Shown one piece after another: positions 30,534 to 38,020 of a stretch of 64,000 bases of DNA. The notes under the pieces were generated by a model. It was not told the DNA's origin. It worked only from the letters and a program-made list of their open reading frames with translations, and did no database searches. The translations under genes and the position numbers were made by a program. The first letter of the stretch is position 1; every line of letters starts with the position of its first letter. Location of the stretch: positions 1 through 64,000 of the forward strand of contig JAHJCO010000035.1 of the NCBI GenBank assembly GCA_018831265.1, in the 5' to 3' direction. Source of the DNA: Actinomycetota bacterium (lineage in GTDB: Bacteria; Actinomycetota; Geothermincolia; Fen-727; Anoxymicrobiaceae).

Positions 30534-32261
30534 TCAGCGAGGCTGCTTCTCGTAGACGCGCTTGCCACCGACGTATGTCATGTCCACGAAGTCGTCCATA
30601 CCCCCGAGGTCGAGCTTGTGAGTGAGCATGAACCACCAGGTGTCCAGCTTCAGCGGGTCGGTATTGAACACCACGAAGTCGGCCAGCTTCCCGACCTCTA
30701 TGGTCCCCAACTCCTCCTCCCTCAGGACGTCGGCGGCCGAGTCGGCCGTCCAGTGCCGGATGCCGGTCTCCAGGCTTATCTTCTCCTCCAGGCCCCACTC
30801 CACTTTCCCGCGGTAGTTCAGCCGGGTCGCCGCCAGGAAGAGCCCGTACATGGGGTTGATGGGCCCCGCGCACCAGTCGCTGCCGAAGGAGATGCGCACG
30901 CCCCTCTCCGCCATGCTCCTGTGCGGGAACACGCGCTGCATCCTCTCCGGTCCAAGGGCGCGCGGGCCAGCCTCGCCGTACCAGAAGTGCGCGGGCTGCA
31001 TGGCCGCCGATATCCCCAGGCGAGCCATCCTCTCCTGGTCCTCGGCCGTCGGCATCACACAGTGGTCTACCCGGTACGGGAGTGGCAGCTTTCCCCCGTC
31101 GGGGGCGACCCTCTCGTAGCCGTTAATCGCGTCCCGTATGGCCGCGTCGCCGCAGGCATGCGTGGCGACCTGGAGGCCCAGCTCGTGCGCGAGCTCGACC
31201 ACGGCGTTGTAGTCCTCGACCTTCCAGCTCGGCTCTCCGCGGTAGTCCGGCCTGTCGGCGTACGGCTCCAGCAGGTAGGCCGTGTGGTTGGTGGAAACCC
31301 CGTCTGTCCCCATCTTCACCGACTTCCCGAGCACGATGTGCTCGTCGGACTCCTTCGCCGCGAGCTCCTTCCACCCGGTCAGGAAGGCCCTCAGCTCGTC
31401 CAGGTCCCCGGCCATATGGTGGTTTATGTAGAAGGTGCCCCGGACCCGCGCGCGCTCGAAACCGCCGCGCTCCCTGAACTCGAGGATCATCGGTATGAAT
31501 GACTTGTGCACCATCACGTCGTCGTGGCCGGTCACGCCCACCGCGAGCGCGGCGTCCAGGGCGTTAGCCATTCCCTGCAGCATCCGCTCTCTCAGGTCCT
31601 CGCCGAACTCCTCGAGCGTGAAGAAGTTCAACGGCTCGAAGAACCAGAAGGTGAGGAACTCCCCCGTGGGCTCTCCGGAGTCGTCCCTAACGGGCAGGAG
31701 CTGCTCGAAGGCTTCCGGGTTTCGCTCCTGCATCAGCTTCACCATAGGCGTGTTCACCCAGCCCGCGTGCGCGCACTCCGACCACAGGACCAGCGGGCGG
31801 TCCGCGACCACCTCGTCCAGCGTCTCCTTCCTGCAGACGCCGCCGGGCACGTGGTCGTGGTTCCAGCCCATCAGGTAGACGAACGGGAGGTCCGGGTTGT
31901 CCCCGGAGTGCTCCAGCACGGCCTTCTCGTACTCCTCGAAGCTCTTGCACTCGTAGAGCGCCCGGGAGAGCAGCGGCTCCAGGGATCCCACCCAGAGCAC
32001 GTGGTTGTGGCTGTCGATGAAGCCGGGCGTGACGATCCGGTCGCGCGCGTCTATGATCTCGGTGTCGGGGCCGACGAAGTCGGCGATTCCCGCGTCGTCG
32101 CCCACGTAGACGAAGCGCCCGTCCTTCACCGCGAAAGACGAGGCCCTGCCGCCGTCCGTCTCGCAGGTGAGCACGCGGCCGTTCACCAGGACTGTGTCGG
32201 CCGGGTTGGTGCCCGTCCTCTGGATCTCGGGTCCCGAAGCAAGCCAGTCGAAGAATCCCAT
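30534..32261 (-). CDS. Amidohydrolase family protein (YtcJ/DUF1446-type, metal-dependent)
   Basis: A 575-residue amidohydrolase with the composite sandwich domain at the start and the metal-binding HxH in TPGFIDSHNHVLW (about 78-90). Later come TGHDDVMVHK, HACGDAAIRDAINGYE (a metal His), VDHCVMPT and SFGSDWCAGPINPMYG with the catalytic Asp. These mark the YtcJ-like branch that hydrolyses amides or lactone-type bonds. The natural substrate in this catabolic block is unknown. Its start is followed upstream by repeat elements C4 and B1. Confidence 0.85.
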   Translation of the reverse strand: MGFFDWLASGPEIQRTGTNPADTVLVNGRVLTCETDGGRASSFAVKDGRFVYVGDDAGIADFVGPDTEIIDARDRIVTPGFIDSHNHVLWVGSLEPLLSRALYECKSFEEYEKAVLEHSGDNPDLPFVYLMGWNHDHVPGGVCRKETLDEVVADRPLVLWSECAHAGWVNTPMVKLMQERNPEAFEQLLPVRDDSGEPTGEFLTFWFFEPLNFFTLEEFGEDLRERMLQGMANALDAALAVGVTGHDDVMVHKSFIPMILEFRERGGFERARVRGTFYINHHMAGDLDELRAFLTGWKELAAKESDEHIVLGKSVKMGTDGVSTNHTAYLLEPYADRPDYRGEPSWKVEDYNAVVELAHELGLQVATHACGDAAIRDAINGYERVAPDGGKLPLPYRVDHCVMPTAEDQERMARLGISAAMQPAHFWYGEAGPRALGPERMQRVFPHRSMAERGVRISFGSDWCAGPINPMYGLFLAATRLNYRGKVEWGLEEKISLETGIRHWTADSAADVLREEELGTIEVGKLADFVVFNTDPLKLDTWWFMLTHKLDLGGMDDFVDMTYVGGKRVYEKQPR

Positions 32262-32286
32262 CAGACCACCTCCTGGTGCTGAAAAC

Positions 32287-32373
32287 GCAAAATCACCTCA
32301 AACCACTTCTTGCATTGTAGCGATAATCCTGACTCTCCGCCGATGCAAGGATTGGTGTGAGTATATTTTCATA
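32287..32373. repeat. Degenerate family C element C4
   Basis: One hairpin at 32287-32313 (GCAA...TTGC arms, core ACCTCAAACCA) and a decayed partner around 32343-32373 (TTGGTGTGAG instead of TGGTTTGAGG). It lies between the amidohydrolase start and the flavin reductase stop. Confidence 0.5.
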
Positions 32374-32411
32374 GGAGGGTACACGAACTGATCCCCCTCA
32401 CCCCGGGGCAA

Positions 32412-32446
32412 GTGAATAGGACGGTGCCAGGCGGGATTCAATTCAC
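32412..32446. repeat. Family B repeat B1
   Basis: Arms GTGAAT/ATTCAC around CGGTGCCAGGCGGGATTCA. The TCA at 32443-32445 is the stop codon (TGA) of the flavin reductase-like gene. Confidence 0.75.
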
Positions 32447-32994
32447 ATCAGGGCTTTGCCCACGCTCCAGGCGTCGGCGAAGCGCTCTCCCATGCGGAAG
32501 TAGCTCTTGTCGTACATGGCGAAGAGAATGGGATCTACCTTCGAGAAGTCCACCCCGTTCTCGGAAGCTACCTCCTCGTCGCAGTAGGAGGCGACGACCT
32601 CGCCCACGAAGACGTCGTGCCTGGGCATGTCGATTGTCTGCGCCAGGCGGCATTCCATGTTGACGGGGCACCCAGCTATCATGGGCGCGGTCTCCAGCAC
32701 GCCGAAGAACGTCTCGAATAGCGCGCCCTTGTCGGCCTTCCGTCCGGAGACCAGCCCGCAGTAGTCGGCCTCCTTCACCATCGATGTCGAGGGCAGGTTG
32801 ATGCTGAAGGTTCCGTTCTCGCGGATGCCGTCGTTGGTGTAGTGCACCTTGCCCATTGCCAACGATACGTGCCCGTGGTCGATGATGCCCACGTAAGCGA
32901 TGGTGATGTAGTTCGGCTTCCCGTCCACCAGCGCCCCCACCAGCGTCACCGGCATCGGGTACAGGCAGTTGGCGGCTCCGAGTTCCTTCTTCAT
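32443..32994 (-). CDS. Flavin reductase-like FMN-binding protein
   Basis: A 183-residue split-barrel flavoprotein of the flavin_reduct family. It has YPMPVTLVGALVDGKPNYITIAYVG, FSINLPSTSMVKEADYCG and FETFFGVLETAPMIAGCPVNMECRL. In anaerobes such proteins act as FMN-dependent reductases or electron carriers. It lies in the catabolic block between the SCP2-like and amidohydrolase genes. Its stop codon TGA is the first triplet of repeat B1. Partner oxidoreductase unknown. Confidence 0.85.
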   Translation of the reverse strand: MKKELGAANCLYPMPVTLVGALVDGKPNYITIAYVGIIDHGHVSLAMGKVHYTNDGIRENGTFSINLPSTSMVKEADYCGLVSGRKADKGALFETFFGVLETAPMIAGCPVNMECRLAQTIDMPRHDVFVGEVVASYCDEEVASENGVDFSKVDPILFAMYDKSYFRMGERFADAWSVGKALM

Positions 32995-33016
32995 CGTGAC
33001 CTCCCGCGCATAGACC

Positions 33017-33075
33017 GGTGCCAGGCAGGATTCAATTCACTTGAATTGAATCCTGCCTGGCACCGAATTATTCAC
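33017..33075. repeat. Family B inverted pair B2, perfect 23-base arms
   Basis: Bases 33017-33039 and 33042-33064 are exact reverse complements (GGTGCCAGGCAGGATTCA plus ATTCA). A further arm to 33075 includes the TGA stop (33072-33074) of the SCP2-like gene. Confidence 0.8.
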
Positions 33076-33512
33076 TTCTTTTCGATGACCTTCTCCGGGT
33101 AGCCCGCATCTACCAGGACGCCGGGGAAGACCCCGAAGGCCGGGCGCACCACGGGGAGCAGCTTCAGCATGGCCGTGACCTTGCCACCCTGCTTGATGTG
33201 GCCCTTGGTAACGCCCGCTATGGGGTTCTCGAACCCGTGCCAGAAGGAATGCGAGAAGTCGGCCGACTGCTTGGACCAGACGTCCTCCTTCAGGTCGCAG
33301 GGGCCCAGGTAGTATGTCCCGTAGTAGCCCTCTTTCGCCGGGGGGTTCTTCAGGTCGATGACGACCTGCGCGTCGGGGTCGGTGTAGATGAACTTGATGA
33401 TGATGCCCGCCTTGGACATCTTGGGCCCTATCTTGTCGTCGGTGAGGATCCGGTCCATGAACCGGGCGTAGATCTCGTAGAGCTGATCGGCGTCCTCGTA
33501 GTACTTTCCCAT
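33072..33512 (-). CDS. SCP2-like sterol/lipid-carrier domain protein
   Basis: A 146-residue protein resembling the SCP2 fold: IDLKNPPAKEGYYGTYY, a SADFSHSFWHGFENPIAGVTKGHIKQGGKVTAMLKLLP segment typical of SCP2-domain cores, and a hydrophobic C-terminal stretch. It may carry a hydrophobic or acyl-CoA substrate to the acyl-CoA dehydrogenase encoded just upstream (10 bases apart). GGGAGGCC precedes the ATG. The stop codon lies in repeat B2. Confidence 0.65.
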   Translation of the reverse strand: MGKYYEDADQLYEIYARFMDRILTDDKIGPKMSKAGIIIKFIYTDPDAQVVIDLKNPPAKEGYYGTYYLGPCDLKEDVWSKQSADFSHSFWHGFENPIAGVTKGHIKQGGKVTAMLKLLPVVRPAFGVFPGVLVDAGYPEKVIEKK

Positions 33513-33522
33513 CTGGCCTCCC

Positions 33523-34689
33523 CTACTTTCCCTTGCGCTGGTCGAACCGCCTGCCGAACAGCACCGACGCCACGGTCACCCGCAGCATCTGCACCGTGCC
33601 GCCGGCCACGCACCAGGCGCGCCCGTCCCGGACCATCCGCTCCACCGGCATCTGTTTCGAGTACCCGTAGCCGCCGAAGACGAGCGCGGCCGAGTTGGTC
33701 ACATCGATGACCATCTCGTTGGCGAACAGCTTGGCCATCGACGCCTCGTACATCGAGGGCAGCCCCCGTCCGGCGCCGGTGGCCGCGCGGTACACCAGCA
33801 GGCGCGCCGCCTCCAGCCGCGTCGCCATGTCCACCACTCTGAACTGTATGTCCTGGAACTCGCAGATGGGGCGGCCGAACGCCTCCCGCTGCGTGGCGTA
33901 GGTCCGCGCCTCCTCGCACGCGCCCGCCGCGACCCCGAGGCACATGGCGGCGTTCCCGCAGCGCTCGATGTCGAACGTCAGCATGAGGTTCTTGAACTCG
34001 CCCGCCTTGAGTACCACGTTCTCTTTCGGCACTCGCACGTCCTCGAAGATGAGGTCGCAGGACGGCATCCCGCGCAGGCCCATGAACTGCTCCTGCTCGC
34101 CGAAGGTGAAGCCCGGGGTGTCCTTCTCCACCAGGACCGCCCCGATACCCTTGTAGCCCATGATGTCGCCGTAGCGCGCGTAGACCAGGTAATGACTCGC
34201 GTGCCCTCCGCCGGTGATGAAAATCTTGCGCCCGTTCAGGACGTAGTCCCCACCATCCGCGGTGAGCGTTGTGCTCAGAGATGTCAGGTCGCTCCCCGCC
34301 TCGGGCTCGGTCATGCACACCGACACGCTGTTGTCGCCCGCGCAGACCCCGCGCACCAGCAGCTCCTTCTGCTCGGGCGTCCCGAACATGTCGACCACCC
34401 TGATGGGGCCGACGTTGGACTCGAACACCGGCCCGGCGATCATGGGGCTGTACTTGGCGAGCTCCTCTATCGCGAGCACCGCGGTCAGCGCGCTCTGCCC
34501 TCCTCCTCCGTACTCCTCGGAGAGTGTCAGGCCGAGCAGCCCCATCTCGGAGTACATCGGCAGCAGTTGGAACGGGAACTCTCCGGTGGCATCGACCTCC
34601 ATCGCCAGCTCCCTGAAGTTCTCCTTCTCGCCCATCTCGCGGATGGTGGTGATGAGCATGCTCTGCTCTTCGGTCAGGTTGAAGTCCAT
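33523..34689 (-). CDS. Acyl-CoA dehydrogenase lacking the usual catalytic glutamate
   Basis: A 388-residue protein with all standard domains: N-terminal helices (DFNLTEEQSMLITTIREM), the MTEPEAGSDL FAD/substrate segment (about 125-134), GRKIFITGGGHA, and helical R-Q segment TQREAFGRPICEFQ. Where the family normally has YEG(T) with the catalytic Glu, this protein reads WCVAGGTVQMLR, so both Tyr and Glu are replaced. Either another residue acts as base or it is a binding/other-reaction homologue. Start MDFNLTEE follows AAAGGGGAATA. It lies between the MmgE/PrpD and SCP2 genes. Confidence 0.85.
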   Translation of the reverse strand: MDFNLTEEQSMLITTIREMGEKENFRELAMEVDATGEFPFQLLPMYSEMGLLGLTLSEEYGGGGQSALTAVLAIEELAKYSPMIAGPVFESNVGPIRVVDMFGTPEQKELLVRGVCAGDNSVSVCMTEPEAGSDLTSLSTTLTADGGDYVLNGRKIFITGGGHASHYLVYARYGDIMGYKGIGAVLVEKDTPGFTFGEQEQFMGLRGMPSCDLIFEDVRVPKENVVLKAGEFKNLMLTFDIERCGNAAMCLGVAAGACEEARTYATQREAFGRPICEFQDIQFRVVDMATRLEAARLLVYRAATGAGRGLPSMYEASMAKLFANEMVIDVTNSAALVFGGYGYSKQMPVERMVRDGRAWCVAGGTVQMLRVTVASVLFGRRFDQRKGK

Positions 34690-34719
34690 TATTCCCCTTT
34701 CCATGCCATTACGCGCGCG

Positions 34720-36084
34720 TCAGATCAGCGAGGTCAGCAGCGCGATATCGTCCACGCTTTGAAGGTCTTCGACCAGCTCGACGACCCTGTTCAGCTCCTT
34801 GCCACGCTCGCCGGCGAAGGCCTCCAGCTTCCCGGCGATATCCTCCAGGCGCATCGGGTCCCGGGGGTCCCCCCTGGGGATGTCCACCTGCCGGCTGAGC
34901 ACGGTGCCGTCCTTCAGGGTCACCTCCACCCTGCTGGAGGTCTTCTCCGGGTACACCGCGTTGAGCTCCTCGTCCATCACAACCGTGGTTCGTCCCATGA
35001 GGTCCGCCACGTCGGTCCTCGAGATGAACTCGTCGGTAAGCTGGTCCGGGCCCATCCGGCCCTCCAGGAGGCAGGCGGCGACCACGAAGGGGACGGAGAA
35101 CTGTGCGGCCACGAAGGTGGGGTTCTCGCCCAGCCCCTTTCCGACCGCCACGGTGGCTATCCCGTAGGTGTGTATCACGATCGAGTCGACCTGGTCGGCC
35201 CGCAGGCCGAGCTCGTCGACCAGCGCGCAGGTCGCCTGCGCCGCGCCGTGGGTATGGCGGCAGGCGGTGTAGGGCTTGAAGTAGACGTCGCTGATGGTGT
35301 AACGCTCGCCCAGCCCCTCGGTCAGGCGCTCGCACACCGGCTCCGCCTTCACCGTGATCTGGGTGAAGCCTCCCTTCAGCTCGGAGCCCTCCAGCACCCT
35401 GGGGTGCCCCGAGAGCCCGGCTTCGGCGAGGTCCACAGCGGTAATGCCGGCGTGGGCAGCCTGACCTCCCTGCACGATCTTGACCGTGCAGCCCCCCATG
35501 AGCTGCTCGGCCATGGATAGCGGGACGAGGTACCCCGCCACCCCGAGGGCGTTCAGCATCCCCGGGGCGTCGAGCCCCCTGAGGCGTGCCGCGGCGGCCG
35601 CGGCCCCGAAAGTCCCGCAGGTGCCGGTAGGCAGGAATCCGCTGAAGGTGTGGAAGGGGTGCACCGAGGCCGCGACCCTGTTCGCCATCTCGTACCCGGC
35701 CACCACGGCCTCGATCAGCTCTCGCCCGCTACGGCCCCGTTCCTGTGCGACAGCGAACGCCGCCGGCATAACCGCGGATACGGGGTGGTTTCCCCCGAAG
35801 CGCAGACCGTCCTGCGCCTCGATCGCCTCGGCCATGGTGCCGTTGAGAAACGCGGCGTCCCTCACCGTAGTGCTGAACCCGCAGGCGAGCACCGGCGCCT
35901 CGCCCGGTCCGGCAACACGGCGAAAGCGGTCGACCACGCCGCGCACGGCCTCGAGCTTACACGACCCATAGACGTTGGCGATGAAGTCGAGCACGCACAG
36001 CTTCGCCTTCTCGACGACCTCTTCGGGCAACGACTCGAGCGTTATCCCGGAGCAGAACTCAGCAAGCGTCCTGGTGTAATCCAT
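34720..36084 (-). CDS. MmgE/PrpD family protein
   Basis: A 454-residue protein of the 2-methylcitrate dehydratase/cis-aconitate decarboxylase/itaconate family. It has an all-helical N-terminal domain (LDFIANVYGSCKLEAVRG, AEAIEAQDGLRFGGNHPVSAVMPAAFA, PTGTCGTFGAAAAAARL) and a C-terminal alpha/beta part with PYTACRHTHGAAQA. The DG-xHP-type motif that holds the active-site Asp and His is present. It would hydrate, dehydrate or decarboxylate a small tricarboxylate-like acid. GGAGGTTCAGTG precedes the ATG. No methylcitrate synthase is near. Confidence 0.88.
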   Translation of the reverse strand: MDYTRTLAEFCSGITLESLPEEVVEKAKLCVLDFIANVYGSCKLEAVRGVVDRFRRVAGPGEAPVLACGFSTTVRDAAFLNGTMAEAIEAQDGLRFGGNHPVSAVMPAAFAVAQERGRSGRELIEAVVAGYEMANRVAASVHPFHTFSGFLPTGTCGTFGAAAAAARLRGLDAPGMLNALGVAGYLVPLSMAEQLMGGCTVKIVQGGQAAHAGITAVDLAEAGLSGHPRVLEGSELKGGFTQITVKAEPVCERLTEGLGERYTISDVYFKPYTACRHTHGAAQATCALVDELGLRADQVDSIVIHTYGIATVAVGKGLGENPTFVAAQFSVPFVVAACLLEGRMGPDQLTDEFISRTDVADLMGRTTVVMDEELNAVYPEKTSSRVEVTLKDGTVLSRQVDIPRGDPRDPMRLEDIAGKLEAFAGERGKELNRVVELVEDLQSVDDIALLTSLI

Positions 36085-36100
36085 CACTGAACCTCCAAAT

Positions 36101-36129
36101 GTTGCAAAAGTGCCTGGCACTTCTGCAAC
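36101..36129 (-). repeat. Family A hairpin A4
   Basis: Arms GTTGCA/TGCAAC with core GTGCCAGGCACTT on the minus strand. It begins two bases after the TAG stop codon of the CoA-transferase B gene, before the MmgE/PrpD start. Confidence 0.8.
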
Positions 36130-36131
36130 TT

Positions 36132-36929
36132 CTAGACGTATCCTCGCTTCAGGTAGATGGCTATCATCCTGGTCGGGTCCAGGACCTCTCGTATCACGCG
36201 CAGCTCCTCGGTCGTCGGCGGCTCGGTCTCGCGCACATCGGGCGATACCTTCAGGTCCCAGGGGGTGTTCTCGACTATCTCCTCGACGGTGTGCCCGGGG
36301 TGGAACGTGGCCAGGTAGGCCTCCTTTGTCTCCTCGTCGAACCGGAGCACCGCCTTGTTGGTGATTATCGCGCGCGGTCCCGTGCCCCCGGGCAGCCCCC
36401 ATCTCTCTCGGGCCCCCGGCCCGTCCATGTAACCCGGGGTGGTCATGAAATCGACCTGCTCGGCGAGCCGCCGTGTGTCGTGCAGAGCGATTATCAGCAC
36501 CTTCTTCGCCAGGGCCCCTATCGGGTTCGCCCCTCCGCTGCCGGGCAGGCGCGAGGTCGGGGCGTCGTAGTCACCTATGACCGTGGTGTTTATGTTCCCG
36601 TACCTGTCCACCTGGCTCCCGGACAGGAACCCGACGTCTACCCAGCCTCCCTGCAGGAACATCCCCATGACATCTATGAGCCCGCCCACCATCGCGGCTC
36701 CCGGGTTGAGGCAGGGGTCACCGACGGACAGCGCGGGCCTCTTCGGACGTGCGTCCAGGACCCCGGACTCCTGCATCATCACGGCGTTGGGCGCGTGGGT
36801 GTGCTTGGCTATGTTGGCGCTCATGGCGGGGAAGCCCGTGCCCACGATGACCACGTCGCCGTCGGATATCTCCCGGGCGCCGCAGCACGCCATCAGCTCC
36901 GGCTTGATATATGTCTCCTGCTCGCTCAT
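36132..36929 (-). CDS. CoA-transferase subunit B (family I)
   Basis: A 265-residue beta subunit of a family I CoA-transferase. It has CCGAREISDGDVVIVGTGFPAMSANIAK, the active-site-type Glu in VMMQESGVLDARP (about 54), SVGDPCLNPGA and GFLSGSQVDRYGNINTT. Together with the next gene it forms the heterodimer or tetramer that moves CoA between acyl acids. The ESG glutamate argues for a transferase rather than an IpdAB-type hydrolase. Subunit A is encoded 10 bases upstream. Confidence 0.88.
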   Translation of the reverse strand: MSEQETYIKPELMACCGAREISDGDVVIVGTGFPAMSANIAKHTHAPNAVMMQESGVLDARPKRPALSVGDPCLNPGAAMVGGLIDVMGMFLQGGWVDVGFLSGSQVDRYGNINTTVIGDYDAPTSRLPGSGGANPIGALAKKVLIIALHDTRRLAEQVDFMTTPGYMDGPGARERWGLPGGTGPRAIITNKAVLRFDEETKEAYLATFHPGHTVEEIVENTPWDLKVSPDVRETEPPTTEELRVIREVLDPTRMIAIYLKRGYV

Positions 36930-36939
36930 GCGGGCCCCC

Positions 36940-37875
36940 CTAGTACGAGTAGCTTACGGGATAGCCGTAGTCGAACTCGGCCTGTAGTTCCCGGAACCTG
37001 GCGTAGCCGAACCTCTCTATGAAATGCTGGGTGTAGGCGGTGCGGTCCTCCACCCCGAATACCCACTCCTCGAGGAACTCGCCGAAGCCCTCCACCGTTC
37101 CCGAGGCCTGCTGGTAGAGGTATCCGAAGTTGAGGTCCACGTCGTAGAACCCCGGGGTGTAGCCCGGGTGCGAGCCGAACGGCTCCTCCACCACCGCGGC
37201 GACCTTCATCGAAGGGACGATGGTCCGGGAGGGGTCCTTGCCGACGACGTCCCGCCCCACGATGCGCTCGGCCGAGACGATGACCTTCGCCGCGGCGTTG
37301 GCCCCCACCTTGCAGTCCCCCCCGATGCCCCACATCTGCGCGTTGCCCTCCTCGTCGGCCTGCTGGACGTGGATTATCGCCACGTCCGGTTTGAGCGCGG
37401 GCACCAGCAGGGTCGGGGTCCCGTCGAACGGCGAGTCGATGACCTTGTACTTGTCGTCGCCCATGAACGACTTCACCTTCAGCAGGTCCGTACCCACCAT
37501 GTCCTTCACCGGTATAAACGGCATCCCCATCGAGCCCGCCATCAGCATCATCGGCAGCGAGAGGTTGGTGTACTCCTCCAGCTCGATCTTGTGTGGTATC
37601 CCCTGCTCGATGGAGCGGCGGTAGCAGCGCGCCAGGCCGTAGAGCCCCAGCGAGAGGAACGTCGCGATGAAGCGCTTTACGCAGCCCGCCCCGATGAGCA
37701 TGTCGAAGTCGTCGGCCGCGTTGCTGCGGGTGATGGTAAGGTCCTTCTTCCCCTGGCGGATCAACTCGTGGATGGCGGCGAAGGGGGTCCTGCAGATGTA
37801 GCCCCCGATAAAGAGGAACGCGCCGTCCTCCACGTTCGCGGAGATGGCCTCCCCCATGGTCATGACCTTGCTCAT
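36940..37875 (-). CDS. CoA-transferase subunit A (family I)
   Basis: A 311-residue alpha subunit (GAFLFIGGYICRTPFAAIHELIRQGKKDLTITRS, GLYGLARCYRRSIEQGIPHKIELEEYTN, ALKPDVAIIHVQQADEEGNAQMWG), as in glutaconate-type CoA-transferases. Start MSKVMTM at 37875 follows GGGGGTTGCG; ATGs further upstream lack a site. It lies between the glycyl radical enzyme gene and subunit B. The acyl substrate is unknown; the radical enzyme product is a candidate. Confidence 0.88.
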   Translation of the reverse strand: MSKVMTMGEAISANVEDGAFLFIGGYICRTPFAAIHELIRQGKKDLTITRSNAADDFDMLIGAGCVKRFIATFLSLGLYGLARCYRRSIEQGIPHKIELEEYTNLSLPMMLMAGSMGMPFIPVKDMVGTDLLKVKSFMGDDKYKVIDSPFDGTPTLLVPALKPDVAIIHVQQADEEGNAQMWGIGGDCKVGANAAAKVIVSAERIVGRDVVGKDPSRTIVPSMKVAAVVEEPFGSHPGYTPGFYDVDLNFGYLYQQASGTVEGFGEFLEEWVFGVEDRTAYTQHFIERFGYARFRELQAEFDYGYPVSYSY

Positions 37876-37984
37876 CGCAACCCCCAGCATCTCTTGTCCG
37901 CCTATCATCCTCTTGGGCCTCAGACTTCAGTCCCGGTCCTCAAACGCGGAATGAAGTCCGCGCCCAATCGCGGGGCGGCTTCTA

Positions 37985-38013
37985 TGTGCAAAAGTGCCTG
38001 ACCCTTTTGCACA
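37985..38013 (-). repeat. Family A hairpin A5
   Basis: Arms TGTGCAAAAG/CTTTTGCACA with core GGGTCAGGCACTT on the minus strand. It starts seven bases after the glycyl radical enzyme stop codon. Confidence 0.8.
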
Positions 38014-38020
38014 ACGGTTG

